Assembly: GCA_026018925.1 (NCBI GenBank)
Contig: JAKSZU010000003.1
Location: 193,295,256-193,359,255, forward strand
Length of the DNA: 64,000 nt
Direction of reading: 5' to 3'
Source: Tupaia tana
Lineage: Eukaryota > Chordata > Mammalia > Scandentia > Tupaiidae
Below are positions 11,843-23,406 of the stretch, piece after piece (the stretch's first letter is position 1; every line of letters begins with the position of its first letter). Under the pieces are notes generated by a model that made no database searches, was not told where the DNA came from, and saw only the letters and a program-made list of their open reading frames with translations. The translations under genes and the position numbers were made by a program.

Positions 11843-12286
11843 AATAGTATAATTTTAAATAGCTTTTCCTATTGGCTGTGTGCTTGTGTTTAGAAATGCG
11901 ACTGCATTTTATATTGATGTTGCTTCTGGAGAAGCTGCCCAGTTAACTTTTTTATTATAATTGCTTATTTGCATATACTTTGGGATTTTCCTACATAAAC
12001 AAAATTGCCATCGGCAAATAATGATAGCTTTATTTATTCTTCTATCTGTAAAATATTTATGTTTATTGCTTTCTTGCTCTGATGAAGGCTCTAACACAGC
12101 ATTTAATAGAAGTAATGATTACAAACATCCTTTACTCATTCCTGATCTCAGGGAGAAAATACTATTATGTTATGATTAACTAGCATAGTTGCCATAGGAT
12201 TTTGTATATGGTCTTGACCAAATTAAGGAAATCTTCCTATTCTCAGGTGATAAAGAGGTTTTTATTATGAATGTTTTCTAAATCTT

Positions 12287-12554
12287 TGAGTGTGGATGTG
12301 GTGTGTCAGAGGGTATGTGTATGCATGTACACATGGCGGAAAGAGTGATGAGGGAGAAAGAGTACTCCCTAAAGGGGCCTTGTCATACCACAATACTTTT
12401 TTCCTTTTATCTATGCCATCAGGATCCTGGGCATGCATGCATGTGCCCCGTGTGTTTGTCAAGATGCAAGGACTGGGATTTTTACTGTGGTCAGCCCCTT
12501 GTAGGATTTGGCTCCCAGATAACACTTAACCACTGCACTACAGGATAGCCCTGG
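12287..12554 (-). mobile_element. tRNA-derived SINE, old copy
   Basis: Reverse strand. It shows GTATGCATGTACACATGGC..., ATCAGGATCCTGGGCATGCA and CACTTAACCACTGCACTACA, which is the reverse complement of the older head type with GTGGTTAAG. Confidence 0.7.
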
Positions 12555-13119
12555 TTTCTGAATTTTATTAACTATTTTTCTCTATTTGTCATTTTGTTTT
12601 CTTTAATGTTGGATGTTGTTTGTGAAAATGGTGAAGGACTTGGTGATGTTATATTCTCCAGAGGAAAATGACTTTTCTTTTGTCCAGTAGATAGCATGTA
12701 AAGAGATCATCAAAGCAGTCTGCTGATTTTCTAGAAAATTCTAGAGTTTTACTTTGGAAGTTTTTTCATTTTTATTTATTTATTTTAGTTTTAGAGTTTT
12801 CACCAGTTTTTGCATTATGGTTTCTCTAACAATGCTAAGAAGTTTCTATCAATTCCTAAATGAATGAGTTTTTGCAAATGTTCTTACTATGTCTTTGAAA
12901 GTTATTATAAAATTTTTCTCCTCACTTGTAAATCATGAGATTTGCTTTGGTAATGGATTTTGTAAACTGAACTGTCATTTAACATGGAATGAACACAAAT
13001 TTTCCTTGACATATTATTTAGTATGCTTTTGGTTTCATTTGATGTTTTTCTTGTCAGACCATTACTAAAGGTACACATACTTATAAATAATTATATTAAT
13101 TCACACATCCAATAACAAG

Positions 13120-13600
13120 ACTATCAAATATTTATGTACTCATTCTTTGACCTGGTAATCTTCCTTCTATGAATCTATTCTAAAGATACACTCATACATA
13201 TGAACAAAAATGTCTAAGACTATTCATTGATATGTTGTTTTTACTTGCAAAAACTTAGATAAAAATGAAGCATTTATCATAAGTTGAATAAAATATGTTG
13301 CACTCACTATGAAAGGAGTAGTATGAAGTGATAGAAAACTATGACACAACTTTTAAATTACTATTGAGAAAATAGTCAGTAAGAAAATGGAGAAGAATAT
13401 TTATAGTATTGAGTTGTCCAAAAAGCTGTGAGGTATTTTTTTCTTAAGCAAAAAGTGTCATGACTTTTCTGACAATGCAGTATTTATAGTATGCTGCCAT
13501 TTATCTAAGAAGAAGGGGTGTAAACATATGCAGACTGATTTGTTATAAACAATAAACTACAGTAGAAAGGTGAACCATGATTTAAAAATATAGTTATATA
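13120..13600 (+). mobile_element. old L1 ORF2 end and 3' region, split by a MITE
   Basis: Sense-strand landmarks in order: TTTGACCTGGTAATCTTCC, ATCTATTCTAAAGATACACT, ATTCATTGATATGTTG, then GCTGCCATTTATCTAAGAAG. These follow the order of an old L1 (L1M-type) C-terminal/3' end. The palindromic MITE at 13,407-13,482 interrupts it. Confidence 0.6.
13407..13482. mobile_element. palindromic mariner-like MITE, copy 2
   Basis: TATTGAGTTGTCCAAAAAGC at the left and CATGACTTTTCTGACAATGC at the right form the imperfect inverted repeat of the family. The interior is more decayed than in the 15.4-kb copy. Nested in old L1 sequence. Confidence 0.7.
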
Positions 13601-13662
13601 TACAACGAGAGTGGCAATAGAATAGTATTACAACAATAAAGCTAGTTTTTGGTTCTTGTTCC

Positions 13663-13798
13663 AGAGATTTTTACTATAGGGTATGAGCGTTTACTGACAA
13701 GACAGAGACAGAGATAGAGACAAAAAATGAGAAATCATCCCCCAGAGGGATGGCCATGCTGCAATCTCTTTTTCTCCTTTCTCCTCTCAGGATTTTGA

Positions 13799-13842
<44 letters not shown>

Positions 13843-13937
13843 CCTGGCGTGAGTTTCAAGCTGCTGGGTCTGGGACTCAAACTGTGGTCAACCGTGTGGG
13901 AATCCATCCCCTTACCACCTAGTCACTTCCTGACCCT
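13663..13937 (-). mobile_element. tRNA-derived SINE, long type, with AC microsatellite
   Basis: A reverse-strand copy: AGAGATTTTTACTATAGGG, ATCATCCCCCAGAGGGATGG palindrome, and a head degraded at CACCTAGTCACTTCCTGACC. The CACACGC part of the body has expanded to (AC)n at 13,800-13,841. Confidence 0.82.
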
Positions 13938-13999
13938 AAAACTAGTTATGTTTTATATATATCTTCTTTTTTAGTTTTGAAGTGGAGGCATGTGAACAT

Positions 14000-15061
14000 T
14001 TTATGTAAACATAAAATTTAATAAAAATCAAGTCCCAAATTCTAAATAAAATTTAGCAAATAAACCCAAATTATATCCAGTTGGTGATATAAACACAGTA
14101 CTGGAAAAACTATTTCAGGTGGCTTGTTGCAGTTATTTGCCTATATATTACTAGTGGGAAAAATAGAAATGCAAAAACTCTTTTTAATGTTTATACTATT
14201 GGTGGTAATATTGACATTATTATTGAGTCTGTTTTGTTTTTTTTTTTCCAGTACAAAACAAAAAAGTAGTTATCATCATTTTTTTGATACTGGAACTTGG
14301 GACATGGGAGGAATTAGATACAACTGTAAGATTAATGAAACTAAGTAAATAATCTGTAACACTGAATTTGCAATAAAATAATCAATAAGAACTTATCATA
14401 CATTTTCTCTTTGGGAATACAGATATCTTATTTCTGATTACCAAAAAGACATTGAAACAAAATTAAAACCAGAGTAGGGAGCTCAATCATTGTCCAGTAT
14501 GAGGGAAGAGAACATTAAATGGAGGTAATATGTGATATATAAATAAATGCTATAAAACAGAAGTGTTTTGCATTGACTTTTGATGAGAAAATAACATGAA
14601 TTGATAAATTCATACTTTCACAATTAAGGTTCAAACAACAAATAAAGTGAAATAAGCAAAAATAAGACCACATTGACTATTCATTCTAAGACTAAACTAT
14701 CACTTCTTCCCTGCTAACATCTCTTATTTAGATTAAGGTAACCTCTTGAGAGCAGCACACGTGGGCTTAGCTAGCCCTTTATTTTGAAATGGGCAGGTTA
14801 CTTCAACCTTGGGTGTAAGTCCTTTTTGAATATTGGGAGAGAGTGTTTAGAGAAGGTACTTCTGTATAGTATGAAAATACAGTAGTTTATAGGAAGAAGT
14901 TCTCATTCTACATTTTATCTTGCTTCATTGTTTTGATTAAAATTGTATGTGTATGAACAGTTTTTTTTTAGGATTGTAAGAGGTTTCAACCATTTTGGAA
15001 CATTGACAAAATCATTGAAAAATTATTGTGATACCAATTCTAAATTCTTGGCAATAGCTTA
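14000..15061. other. intergenic, no feature seen
   Basis: AT-rich single-copy-looking DNA. No gene, RNA gene or recognisable repeat. Confidence 0.45.
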
Positions 15062-15078
15062 AGAAATATTGGGTTGTT

Positions 15079-15351
15079 ATATACCGAGTGTCCGCACTCT
15101 ATGACTGGAAATGATTGACTAAAGGATGTACAAACACAAGACATGGGTGTGAATGCTAGATGCAGTGTGTGTGGAGGAGTGGGGCCTGGGGAAGGAAATT
15201 TGGAGGCGTAATACGGAGGCAGAGATGAGGTGGTGTGGTGTTATCTCTTGAAGATATTTTGATCAACTGGACTGGGGAGAAATGTTCACATATTGAAATG
15301 TTCACTTTGTAAGGTAAATAATGTAATTGAATGTATAAAAAATTAAAAAAG
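15079..15351 (+). mobile_element. 5'-truncated L1 3' UTR inserted into a MITE end
   Basis: It aligns along its length with the 3' UTR of the full L1 at 44,835-45,108 (GGTGTGAATGYYAGATG, GTGGAGGAGTGGGGCC, GGTGTGGTGTTATCT, GGGGAGAAATGTTCACATAT). The target duplication is 17 bp with one mismatch, at 15,062-15,078 and 15,352-15,368. That duplicated sequence is the terminus of the neighbouring MITE, so the L1 landed in the MITE. Confidence 0.88.
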
Positions 15352-15356
15352 AGAAA

Positions 15357-15424
15357 TATTTGGTTGTTGGAAAAGTCATTTTTGCATAGAAAAAGTACAT
15401 CATGACTTTTCCAACAACCCAATA
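15357..15424. mobile_element. palindromic mariner-like MITE, best copy
   Basis: The cleanest copy in the window. TATTTGGTTGTTGGAAAAGT is mirrored by ACTTTTCCAACAACCCAATA, with a short loop containing GCATAGAAAAAGTAC. It is 68 bp, bounded by TA, and has no coding capacity. The size and near-perfect palindrome resemble the plan of MADE1, the human mariner MITE, but the terminal sequence differs. Confidence 0.85.
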
Positions 15425-16717
15425 ACAAGACCTAACCACTCATATACTTTTTCAGTGAGAAAAAATGAAGTCAATCCTCTAGTTCTTGCTGCTATTGTAT
15501 GTCCATTGTCTTACTTGAAGCTAAAACCTTTCCCAGCTGTGGCATAGTAGCCACATAGAAAATCTCTGTGTCCAAAAGAAACACTGCATTTTCGATAATG
15601 ATATTACCAACATTACCATAACCACTACCACTAGAAATGAGTATTTTGAAATTGTTTTCATTTGTGTTTTTATTGCTGAGGAATAGGTCTTTCCTAAATG
15701 CATGGGTCTTCATATGAACCATGTGGTCATTAGATGATGCTTAGATGCAACCCAACTGGTTTGCTTGTCAAATTAAAAGCTAATTCTCCTTTGTTTTCAC
15801 ATTTCACATCAACCTTTGTCCTATAAGAACATTTTCCCATGCCAATCCTAATAATATTCTCTATTTATATTAGGAAAGAGGAAGGGAAGTTCTGATAGCA
15901 TTCATTAGAAGTAATATGATAGATTGACTACTGTCCTAGACTCCTGGGACATTTGTCCTTAGGAAAGTGTTCAAGTAATTCCTCAGGGATGAGCAAGACA
16001 TTTCAGGGGAAAAGCACTCTTAATTTTAGTAAATGAAAGCCACTTAGTGGATTCTAACAGTAATTTGCTATGTAGTAACCTGGAGGCATCAAGGAAATAA
16101 TTTTCTTCATAAATTGCTTGAATTCCTTTCAAAAGGGCATTCAGACAGACTCTCTAAACTAAGTAATAGCTCTTAACTTTTTATGGGGTCATCCTTTCAG
16201 GATATCTTTAAAATTTTAATGTCTTCTCAGAAATAATCATACATATTTATAAAAAGACTATAAAATTTTTGGTAGATACGCAAATCCACTCAAATGCATC
16301 CAGTCTCTATAGCCACCTGTTTTCTTTCTTTCCATCTTATAAGAGTAGTTCTACTAACTATTCAATAATTATCATATATCTTAAAGTTTTGACCCCTTCC
16401 TCTGCCATGATCTCCTAACAGTTACAAGTTCCAGTTATATTCTTATGAACCAAGATCATTTTATAAATACTGCAATGGTCGTTCCATTATTCAAGATAAG
16501 CTACAACAGACTTGCGGTAGCAGCAAAGCTACCATTATGGTTACAGTTTACAAAAAAGAATCATGATGATTACAAACAAAATGGCTTTAATCTGATACTA
16601 TAGTTAATTAGCCTTATCAAAGGATATAAACATGGAAAAAATGAAGATACATTTTCATCATTAGGAGGCTAGAAAGGTACCTGAAGATGGAGGGCTTCCC
16701 CCCCCCCTTTGGTGTGC

Positions 16718-16749
<32 letters not shown>

Positions 16750-17600
16750 TTTTTTTTTAATTTTTTTATTGTTGTTTATTTGCTTTGTTTTTGTTTTTAT
16801 TTTTTTTGTCTCCTGACATAGATGATGCACTTATGACTGCATAGTTAAGGACCAGATAATATGTGGATCACTTGGACCAGTAGAAAGTCATAGACATTTT
16901 CCCACCAACTTTGTATACCAGTGTGTGCCAACTCACATTTTCTCCAATCCACACAACAAATGGAGCATAAACGACATTTTTCCTTTGTCTTCACTCCTAT
17001 TTCCAAGGAAAAGGCTCCATCAGACCTTATATTAACTCTCTATTCAAATTGCCCTTTGACTTCTGATCGATTCTAATGTTAGATAAGCATGCTGGATGGA
17101 TCAGTATTGCACTGCCAGGCCTAATTTCACAGGAATTGACAATACAATGCAGATTATGAAACAACATAATTATTGAAAAATATAAAATGTAATCAGTGGC
17201 ATAAGGGATGTCTAAATCAAATGCATCAGTTTAATTCTGCTGAGCTTGAATAGATATCATTAAACATTCATGGAGAGATAGCATGTAAGTGTGATGTATA
17301 AAAGAGGCTAGATTTGTCTGGTTTTTATACCAAAGTGAACAAATGTTTGAGGAAGTATAACTTCTTAACAGAAAGATTGTCTTTCATTTAATAATGTGAA
17401 AATAAATCAGTTTCACAAATTTTTTTCAAAATGTCTTATCTATTGAATAAGTATTAAATTTTAAAATTTCTTCAGTATGCACCAGGTATGATATATTGAG
17501 GTAGGTTGGTTAAGTTTTATTTGAGAACACTGGAAAGTAAACTAACATTTCTCATGGACCTAGTGAGTATTTGGTACAATGATAAATGATTCACTAATGC
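15425..17600. other. intergenic, largely single-copy-looking
   Basis: No gene or clear element seen. It contains a C run and a (TG)n tract at about 16,698-16,748, followed by T-rich sequence to 16,810. Confidence 0.45.
16711..16748. repeat. (TG)n microsatellite
   Basis: TG repeats with TATG interruptions, after a run of ten C. Confidence 0.9.
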
Positions 17601-17609
17601 TATCTTAAT

Positions 17610-17760
17610 TATCTCCAGCTTCATTACAGTTCTATGTGGTTGTTATTATGTCCATTAAAGTGAAGACTCTATGATACAGGGCCTTTAAATAACCTTCCCA
17701 GTCACTCACATCTGGTAATCACTGGAGCTAGGATATTAACTAAGTTCTAACTCAATTCTA
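17610..17760. mobile_element. possible MIR fragment
   Basis: The order GTTATTATGTCCATTAAAG, then AACCTTCCCAGTCACTCACA, then AGGATATTAA resembles the MIR core and tail in a decayed state. Confidence 0.4.
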
Positions 17761-17913
17761 TTGAAAGGAATTCTCATCAATTTCCTATGGTGTTATTGTA
17801 AGAGTTACCTACTACTAGATTATATTCAAGATTATATTCATAAAATTATAAAATAATGTTGTTTAATAAAGACATCCTATAAGAAAGAGCATTGAAAGAA
17901 CCAGGGAATGTTA

Positions 17914-18193
17914 TGGTTTTTTGTTTGTTTGTTTGCTTTTGAGAGGCTTTTTGCTATAGGGTGCGTGCGCTCGCCAGAAAGACAGAGAGAGACAGAGAGA
18001 CAGAAAGCAAGAAATCACCCCCCAGGGGGGATGGCCATGCCGCAATCCCTTCTCCCCCATTCTCCTCTCAGGATCTTGGGCACGCATGCACACGCGCCCA
18101 GTGTGAGTTCAAGCCACCGGGCCCGGGACTCACACTGTGGTCGACTATGTGGGAGTCCAGCGACATAGCCATTACACTAACTGCTGGTCCCAG
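17914..18193 (-). mobile_element. tRNA-derived SINE, long type, young copy
   Basis: Reverse strand, near consensus. The target duplication AGGGAATGTTATG occurs at about 17,903 and again directly after the head (about 18,192). The tail is (GTTT)n-interrupted poly-T in this orientation. Confidence 0.92.
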
Positions 18194-19717
18194 GGAATGT
18201 TATGTTAATTTCTAGATATAAAATAATACTCAGACTCATTCCAGGTTCTGAGACAACTGAGATGAAGTGAAGGATTTGGATAAAGAATGGAATACATCCA
18301 ATATCAACTTTATTATCTAAATTACACAGTTTACTGTTAAAATTGAATGTGAAAATGTGGCTTGGACCTAATTTTGACAAGAGGGTTTCCACACTCTCCT
18401 TTTTGAGTTGAACTGCCTTGCTCATCTTGTTCTGGGTCCAGCAGTTGGATAACACTATTTCTTACAGAGAGTTGGAAAGGTCTTTTATGGTGAGCTTACC
18501 ACATAGGCAGAACTGAAAAGAATATCTGCTATTTATAGGTATTTAGTAATCTGAGAGAGAAATTGCTTAGCATCCAAAACACAGAAGAACAGTTATCTTT
18601 AGAACGTTAACTCTGACCATTAGAAAGGAATAAAATTAGGCCTGTGCTGTATTAACCACTCTCTCTGAACATAAGGAAGAAGAAGGAATGGGTATTTGCT
18701 GTGAATAGAAAGAGCCCAAAATTCCATTTTTTATACTCATCCCTCTTAGAAATAGAAAAAAAAAAAGATTGTTCTTATGTTACCCTATGAATGAAGGAAT
18801 GCTTTACTACTTTGTACCTGAAACACACAAACACTGGGAAAAAAGAAAGGAATGAGGGGAAAAAATGACACCTGCTTTCACTTATATAAGAGGCCCTAAT
18901 GTGATAAAAGAGAAGTCATCTTTTGGAAGGCAGACAATAATTTAAGCAAGCTAAAATTCTGCATATAATAAGAAAGAACATTCCATGAATTAGAGATAGC
19001 CATTAGTAGAATGAGCTGCTTCAGGGTTGCTTTAGGAAAAATGTGCCAAAATTGCACATAATTAATGTTCCAATGGGCAGCAAATTCTATGATGATTTCT
19101 TCTCATCAAAACCTTGAATTCTTGTTGATCTTTAGTACTTGCATTTATTGATTCTTTCACTTCTCAAATATTTGGACAGCTTTTTTATCTTTTAAAAAGT
19201 CGATAGAGACATTTATCAGAATTGAGATAGAAACTATAATAGATAATTATTTCTCAGGGAAATTTTAGAGTTATGTTTCAAAAAATTAAAATTATATTCT
19301 TTCATATAAAAAAGCTGTATTTTTAAACAAGGCATGAGCTAAAATAGCACTATGGAATCTCATGCTCAAAATACTTTGTTATTTTTGTTCTGCAGAAAAG
19401 TAAACTGGATAATTACAAACAGAGAGATATTTTGCAGTTGTACTTCTATTGTCCATTTTTGTTTTAGAGATTTATCTAAAATGTGAGAGCTACAATGATT
19501 TTAAGAAACTCAGAAAAAGACATACAGTACAATGGAAAGTATAAAAGTTTTTCATTTATGTTCATGTTTCACAATTTTATACATATTCGTAGGTTGTTGC
19601 ATCCTATCTTTACTTTCCTGTGCTTAAACTTGCTAATGGCAGAGACTGTTTTGTTATATACATATTGCCTTGAACAACGCCTAAAGTAATGATAACTTCA
19701 TTACCATAAAACACATA
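18194..19717. other. intergenic, no feature seen
   Basis: Single-copy-looking AT-rich DNA. No gene or recognised repeat. Confidence 0.45.
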
Positions 19718-20196
19718 AGATAGACTGAAAGACAGAGAACTATGCAATATTACCTTAGCCTAAACATTGGATTACTTCAGGTCTCTAAGTCATACAGTTT
19801 AGAAAATTTTAAGTTTGCTGTTAGAGCATGCATGTAATATGCAAAGCAAAGTACATGATGGATGGATGCTGGAAAGGGAACAAAGTTAAGTTAATGGGAG
19901 TTTTTTTTTTTTTTTTTTTTTTTTCTATAGGGTGCATGCAGTCTCCAGAGAGACAGAGACAGAAAGCGAAAAATCACCCCCTGGGGAGATGGTCATGCTG
20001 CGATCCCTCATCCTCCATTCTCCTCTCGGGATCTTGGGCACGCACGCACATGCGCCTGGCGTTTTTAAGCCACCAGGTCTGGGACTCGAACCGCGGTTGA
20101 CTACATGGGTGTTCAGCGACATAGCCATTACACTAACTGCTGGTCCCAGTGAATGGAAGGTTTTGAATTTACTCTAGAGATATTATCTTGGATGCT
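19718..20196 (+). repeat. left arm of a 220-bp inverted duplication, split by a SINE
   Basis: Without the SINE (19,901-20,147) this arm is about 230 bp. It is the reverse complement of 21,066-21,277 with roughly a tenth of positions differing by eye. Landmarks: ATAGACTGAAAGACAGAGAA here against TTCTCTGTCTTTCAGTCTAT there, and AGCATGCATGTAATATGCAA against TTGCATATTACATGCATGCT. The outer edge has no CA/TG or TTAA terminus and I see no flanking duplication. Confidence 0.88.
19901..20147 (-). mobile_element. tRNA-derived SINE, long type, inside the inverted-repeat arm
   Basis: A reverse-strand copy with a poly-T of about 21, slightly 3'-shortened (the box starts at CTATAGGGTGC). The flanks TTAATGGGAG and TGAATGGAAG look like a mutated target duplication. 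The matching position in the right arm is empty, so the SINE arrived after the inverted duplication. Confidence 0.9.
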
Positions 20197-20430
20197 ATAA
20201 TATATAGTATGTATTATTAAATACATACTATGCAATGCTTTGTGGTAAGGCTTTTAAACATTGTCTCATCCTTACTGCTAGTATTATCTTAGTTTTATGG
20301 TTAAAAAATTAGCTTAGAATGCTTAATTAGATTTTTCAAGGTATAATGACTGAATGACAGAGTAGGCAGTTTGAACTCAGGCTATCAGCTTCAAAGCCTG
20401 CCTAAAAAGATTTAGCTGTGACCATTTTAG

Positions 20431-20488
<58 letters not shown>

Positions 20489-21065
20489 TTCAGCTGTGAA
20501 GATCAGGGCAAATGGGTCTCTTTCTTGGCTATACTTCACTACACTCTAAAAAGGCCTCACTATACACTAAAGAGACTTAGTGTTTGTTGAAAAGTTAAAT
20601 CCAGCTTTTCATATATATTATGTGTGCTGTACATATGATAATTCATTGATGTGTGACTGTGCAGATGATGAAACTGGGGAAGACTCAAGTTTCAGAGAGC
20701 CAAATCCTCATGACTATGATCTAAATTCTTAGCTAGCAAGACGTAAGCTGTTCTCAGGTTCACAGCCCCAGCTGCTTCTGTGCAACTGACACCAAGCAGT
20801 TGAAAAGCAGCATCTGCCATCAGTGCCTTTGTCACCTCAATCTGGGCTTCGTGTTGCATTTTGTGAAGCTTTGAGTTTACTGAACGAAAGGATCTCTGAG
20901 GCTGGGCTGGCTCCTAATGTCTGTGGAGCTCAGGGATCGAAGCCTTATGTCACAATTCTTAAACTTTTTAAAAAATATGATTTGTGTACTAAACTTCTTT
21001 GTAATATTTTAGTAGGAAAAAAGTATTTCATAACTAGAAAGTTATTAAAAAAACTAAAAGCCTTG
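20197..21065. other. spacer between the inverted arms
   Basis: Contains a short perfect palindrome (ATAGTATGTATT, loop of 4, AATACATACTAT) at about 20,207-20,234, a GA microsatellite, and otherwise unassigned DNA. Confidence 0.5.
20434..20486. repeat. (GA)n microsatellite
   Basis: About 26 uninterrupted GA units. Confidence 0.95.
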
Positions 21066-21277
21066 AGCATCCAAGATAGTATTTCTAGCGTAATATTCAA
21101 AACCTTCCATTAACTTAACTTTTTCTTTCCAGCATCCACCCATCATGCACTTTGCATATTACATGCATGCTCTAACAGCAAACTTAAAATTTTTGAAATT
21201 GATGACTTAGAGACCTAAAGTAATCCAATGTTTAGGCTAAGGTAATTTTGCATTGTTCTCTGTCTTTCAGTCTATCT
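21066..21277 (-). repeat. right arm of the inverted duplication
   Basis: The reverse complement of 19,718-19,900 plus 20,148-20,196. It keeps the uninterrupted pre-SINE state: CTTCCATTAACTTAACTTT runs through the place where the left arm carries the SINE. Confidence 0.88.
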
Positions 21278-21497
21278 TCTGTAACCCTTGAAGTCAATGT
21301 GTTAGAGATTCTGTTTACATATGTGCACGTGCTTTCTTCCTCACATATTTTGCATATTGTCTCCCCACAAAATTTAAGATTCTTTATTCACTTATTCTGC
21401 AAACATTTACTAGCTTTAGCTTATGCTAGCTCCTAGGAATAGAAGTAGATATATAACATTTAGTGAAGAAAAAGAGATATCTATTAAATATTAAATT

Positions 21498-21590
21498 AGA
21501 AATTCTGAGTGGTGGGTGGAGTCCAACAACACATATTTTAAAAGCTTCCCAAGTGATGCAGATATGTACTAAGTTTGGAAATCATGGGTA
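21498..21590 (+). mobile_element. MER5-type hAT MITE fragment
   Basis: AATTCTGAGTGGTGGGTGGA, then ACATATTTTAAAAGCTTCCC, then AAGTGATGCAGATATG follow the right half of MER5A. It is a non-autonomous hAT-Charlie element and an old eutherian insertion. Confidence 0.6.
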
Positions 21591-23030
21591 GACTACATTT
21601 ACACTCAATTCAAATCTGTAAGTAATTTTGGAGAGCTTCCTAAGGACATGTAGAATTCCTGCCATATTTTACTGCTTTGTTCCTCACCCCACACCGGTCA
21701 TCATTTCTTGTTTGAAAGTGAATGAGTCTCAAACAGCCTTTCTACTCAAAACCCACACAGAGATAAGGAGTTGATAAACAGAGAGACTCAGGGGCATGAC
21801 CAAGGCAGTCATGCTGGTACTACAGTGTAGTGCTCCTGACTCTTAGTTTCATCCTCTTGTCTCTCCATTCTATATAAATTCTGTACTATTATTACTACAT
21901 TGTACTATGTAATGAAAGTAATCTTCTTTTGAAACACCGTCTCCTATCACACATATAAACTCTCATGGAAAGCAAAAAATGCCTTCAGTCCTACTATGTC
22001 TTTGAGAACTCTGAGTACCCTTTCATGCTTGGATTCCTATTACCCCACATACTTCCATGGGCAATGTCTGAAGACACAGTTATCACACTGTCATTGCATT
22101 GCTATTACCAAAACCTCTTTCTGGCATCATTACTTTTTCCTACATGTCAGCTATTCAAAGATGCATTTCCAAAGATAATTGTCAAGTGGAACTATCCTTG
22201 GGGATAAATATTAGAATATTTCCAGGTTAAACACAAGTTACCATGGAGAATATTTTTACATTTCTTCTAATATGACCAGTGTTTGTGACATCAACAACTA
22301 AGCTCTGTGAGGTGCCTTTGTGATTACACAGCACATTCATATACTTTCTCTTTTGATTGTCCAACTACTATTACCAAGGGCAACTACACTTAGAGAAAAA
22401 AGTGACTTGCCTTGAGGGCACATTGCAGGAAAGTGCTCAGGTAGGAATTTAGTCTCAGATTTTCTCTTGGCAAATATAAGGGCAACATATTATATTACAG
22501 GACTCCAGAGGTAATCAGGGTGTGTTTTCATAGTGAATATAATAATGATTGGTGTTCTTTAGAGAGACTTGCTGCTTTTTTTTTTCTCAAATGAAAATGC
22601 AAGTGGGTGGCAAAACATTGTTTAATAAAAGATGGAATTCATTTTAAGCTATTAAAGTTACATAAAACTACTCAATGAGCAGGCAAACTAATCGCTGCAC
22701 ATTGCTAGATTTGTCATTACTTCAGGAGTACTAGTGACATTATTTGTGATCATTTGAAATATATTAATTTTGTGATCATGTTTAATTATTACTAAGGATG
22801 TATAGATATTGAATCATATTTCATTAGTTTCCTTATTTCCTTACAGACAAGGGTATACTTTTATTAATTTTTAATGGTTTTGTTTGGCAGCAGATAAACC
22901 AACTCACTTAGAAATATCTATGCATTTCTGATACCTAGTCATATTGTAACAAAATTAGTTTATTTTGATTCCAACCTAAAATAATACAGAAGAGAGTAGA
23001 AAGAGGCCATCTGACTTAAAAAATATATTA
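21591..23030. other. intergenic with a possible MIR
   Basis: Mostly unassigned DNA. At about 22,310-22,470 the order TTCATATACTTTCTC, AGTGACTTGCCTTGAGGGCA, CATTGCAGGAAAGTGCTCAG suggests a MIR. Nothing coding is recognised, although short open frames exist. Confidence 0.4.
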
Positions 23031-23031
23031 C

Positions 23032-23311
23032 AGGACCAGCAGGTGGCATGGTGGTTAAGGTGCTGGTCTTCCACACGACTGGCTGTGGTTCAAGTCCCAG
23101 ACATGGTGATTGAAAATCATGCCAGTCACATGGGCATGTGCGCCCAAAGTCCTGAGAGGAGAATGAAAGACAAGGGATTACAGAATGGTCATCCCCCCCC
23201 CCCCCCGGAGGAGGTGATTTCACCTTTTCCTCTCCTTTTCTCTCTCTCTCTCTCTTTCTCTCTCTCTATCTCTCTGGCAAGCAGATGCACCTTATGAGAA
23301 AAAAAAAAAGA
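23032..23311 (+). mobile_element. tRNA-derived SINE, long type, older head variant
   Basis: The head is GGACCAGCAGGTGGCATGGTGGTTAAGGTGCTGG, with box B GTTCAAGTCCC. It keeps GTGGTTAAG, which the younger copies have changed to AATGGCTATG. The body carries a run of 14 C and a CT-rich expansion. Tail about 11 A. Confidence 0.85.
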
Positions 23312-23348
23312 AAATGAAAAATATATTAAGTCTATTTTGTCTTCTGGT

Positions 23349-23370
23349 CTCTCTCTCTCTCTCTCTCTGC

Positions 23371-23404
<34 letters not shown>
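23349..23404. repeat. (TC)n(TG)n microsatellite
   Basis: About 10 TC units, then GCGTA, then about 13 TG units. Confidence 0.95.

Positions 23405-23406
<2 letters not shown>

Larger units (their letters stand above)
10101..13040 (-). mobile_element. ancient L1 ORF2, reverse strand, with four SINEs nested
   Basis: The reverse strand gives remnants of L1 ORF2 from the C-terminal side at the left to the RT domain at the right. Around 10,380-10,480 it reads like the LK(I/V)KDFY.. region. Around 11,990-12,180 it is the antisense of the FADD/fingers region (CGGCAAATAATGATAGCTTT and CTCATTCCTGATCTCAG are the usual landmarks). SINEs at 10,497-10,730, 11,279-11,557, 11,571-11,842 and 12,287-12,554 split it. 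It has no long open frame and is very old. Confidence 0.6.

Noticed and set aside
19718-21277. Inverted arms as terminal repeats of a DNA transposon
   Set aside because: The outer ends lack a recognisable terminus (no CAG, TTAA or TA pattern shared on both sides), there is no flanking duplication, and the spacer has no transposase remnant.
21965-22207. 80-codon forward open frame (MESKKCLQSYYVFENSEYPF...)
   Set aside because: No recognised family, no splice context, no start context or codon signal. Length is within chance for 64 kb of sequence.
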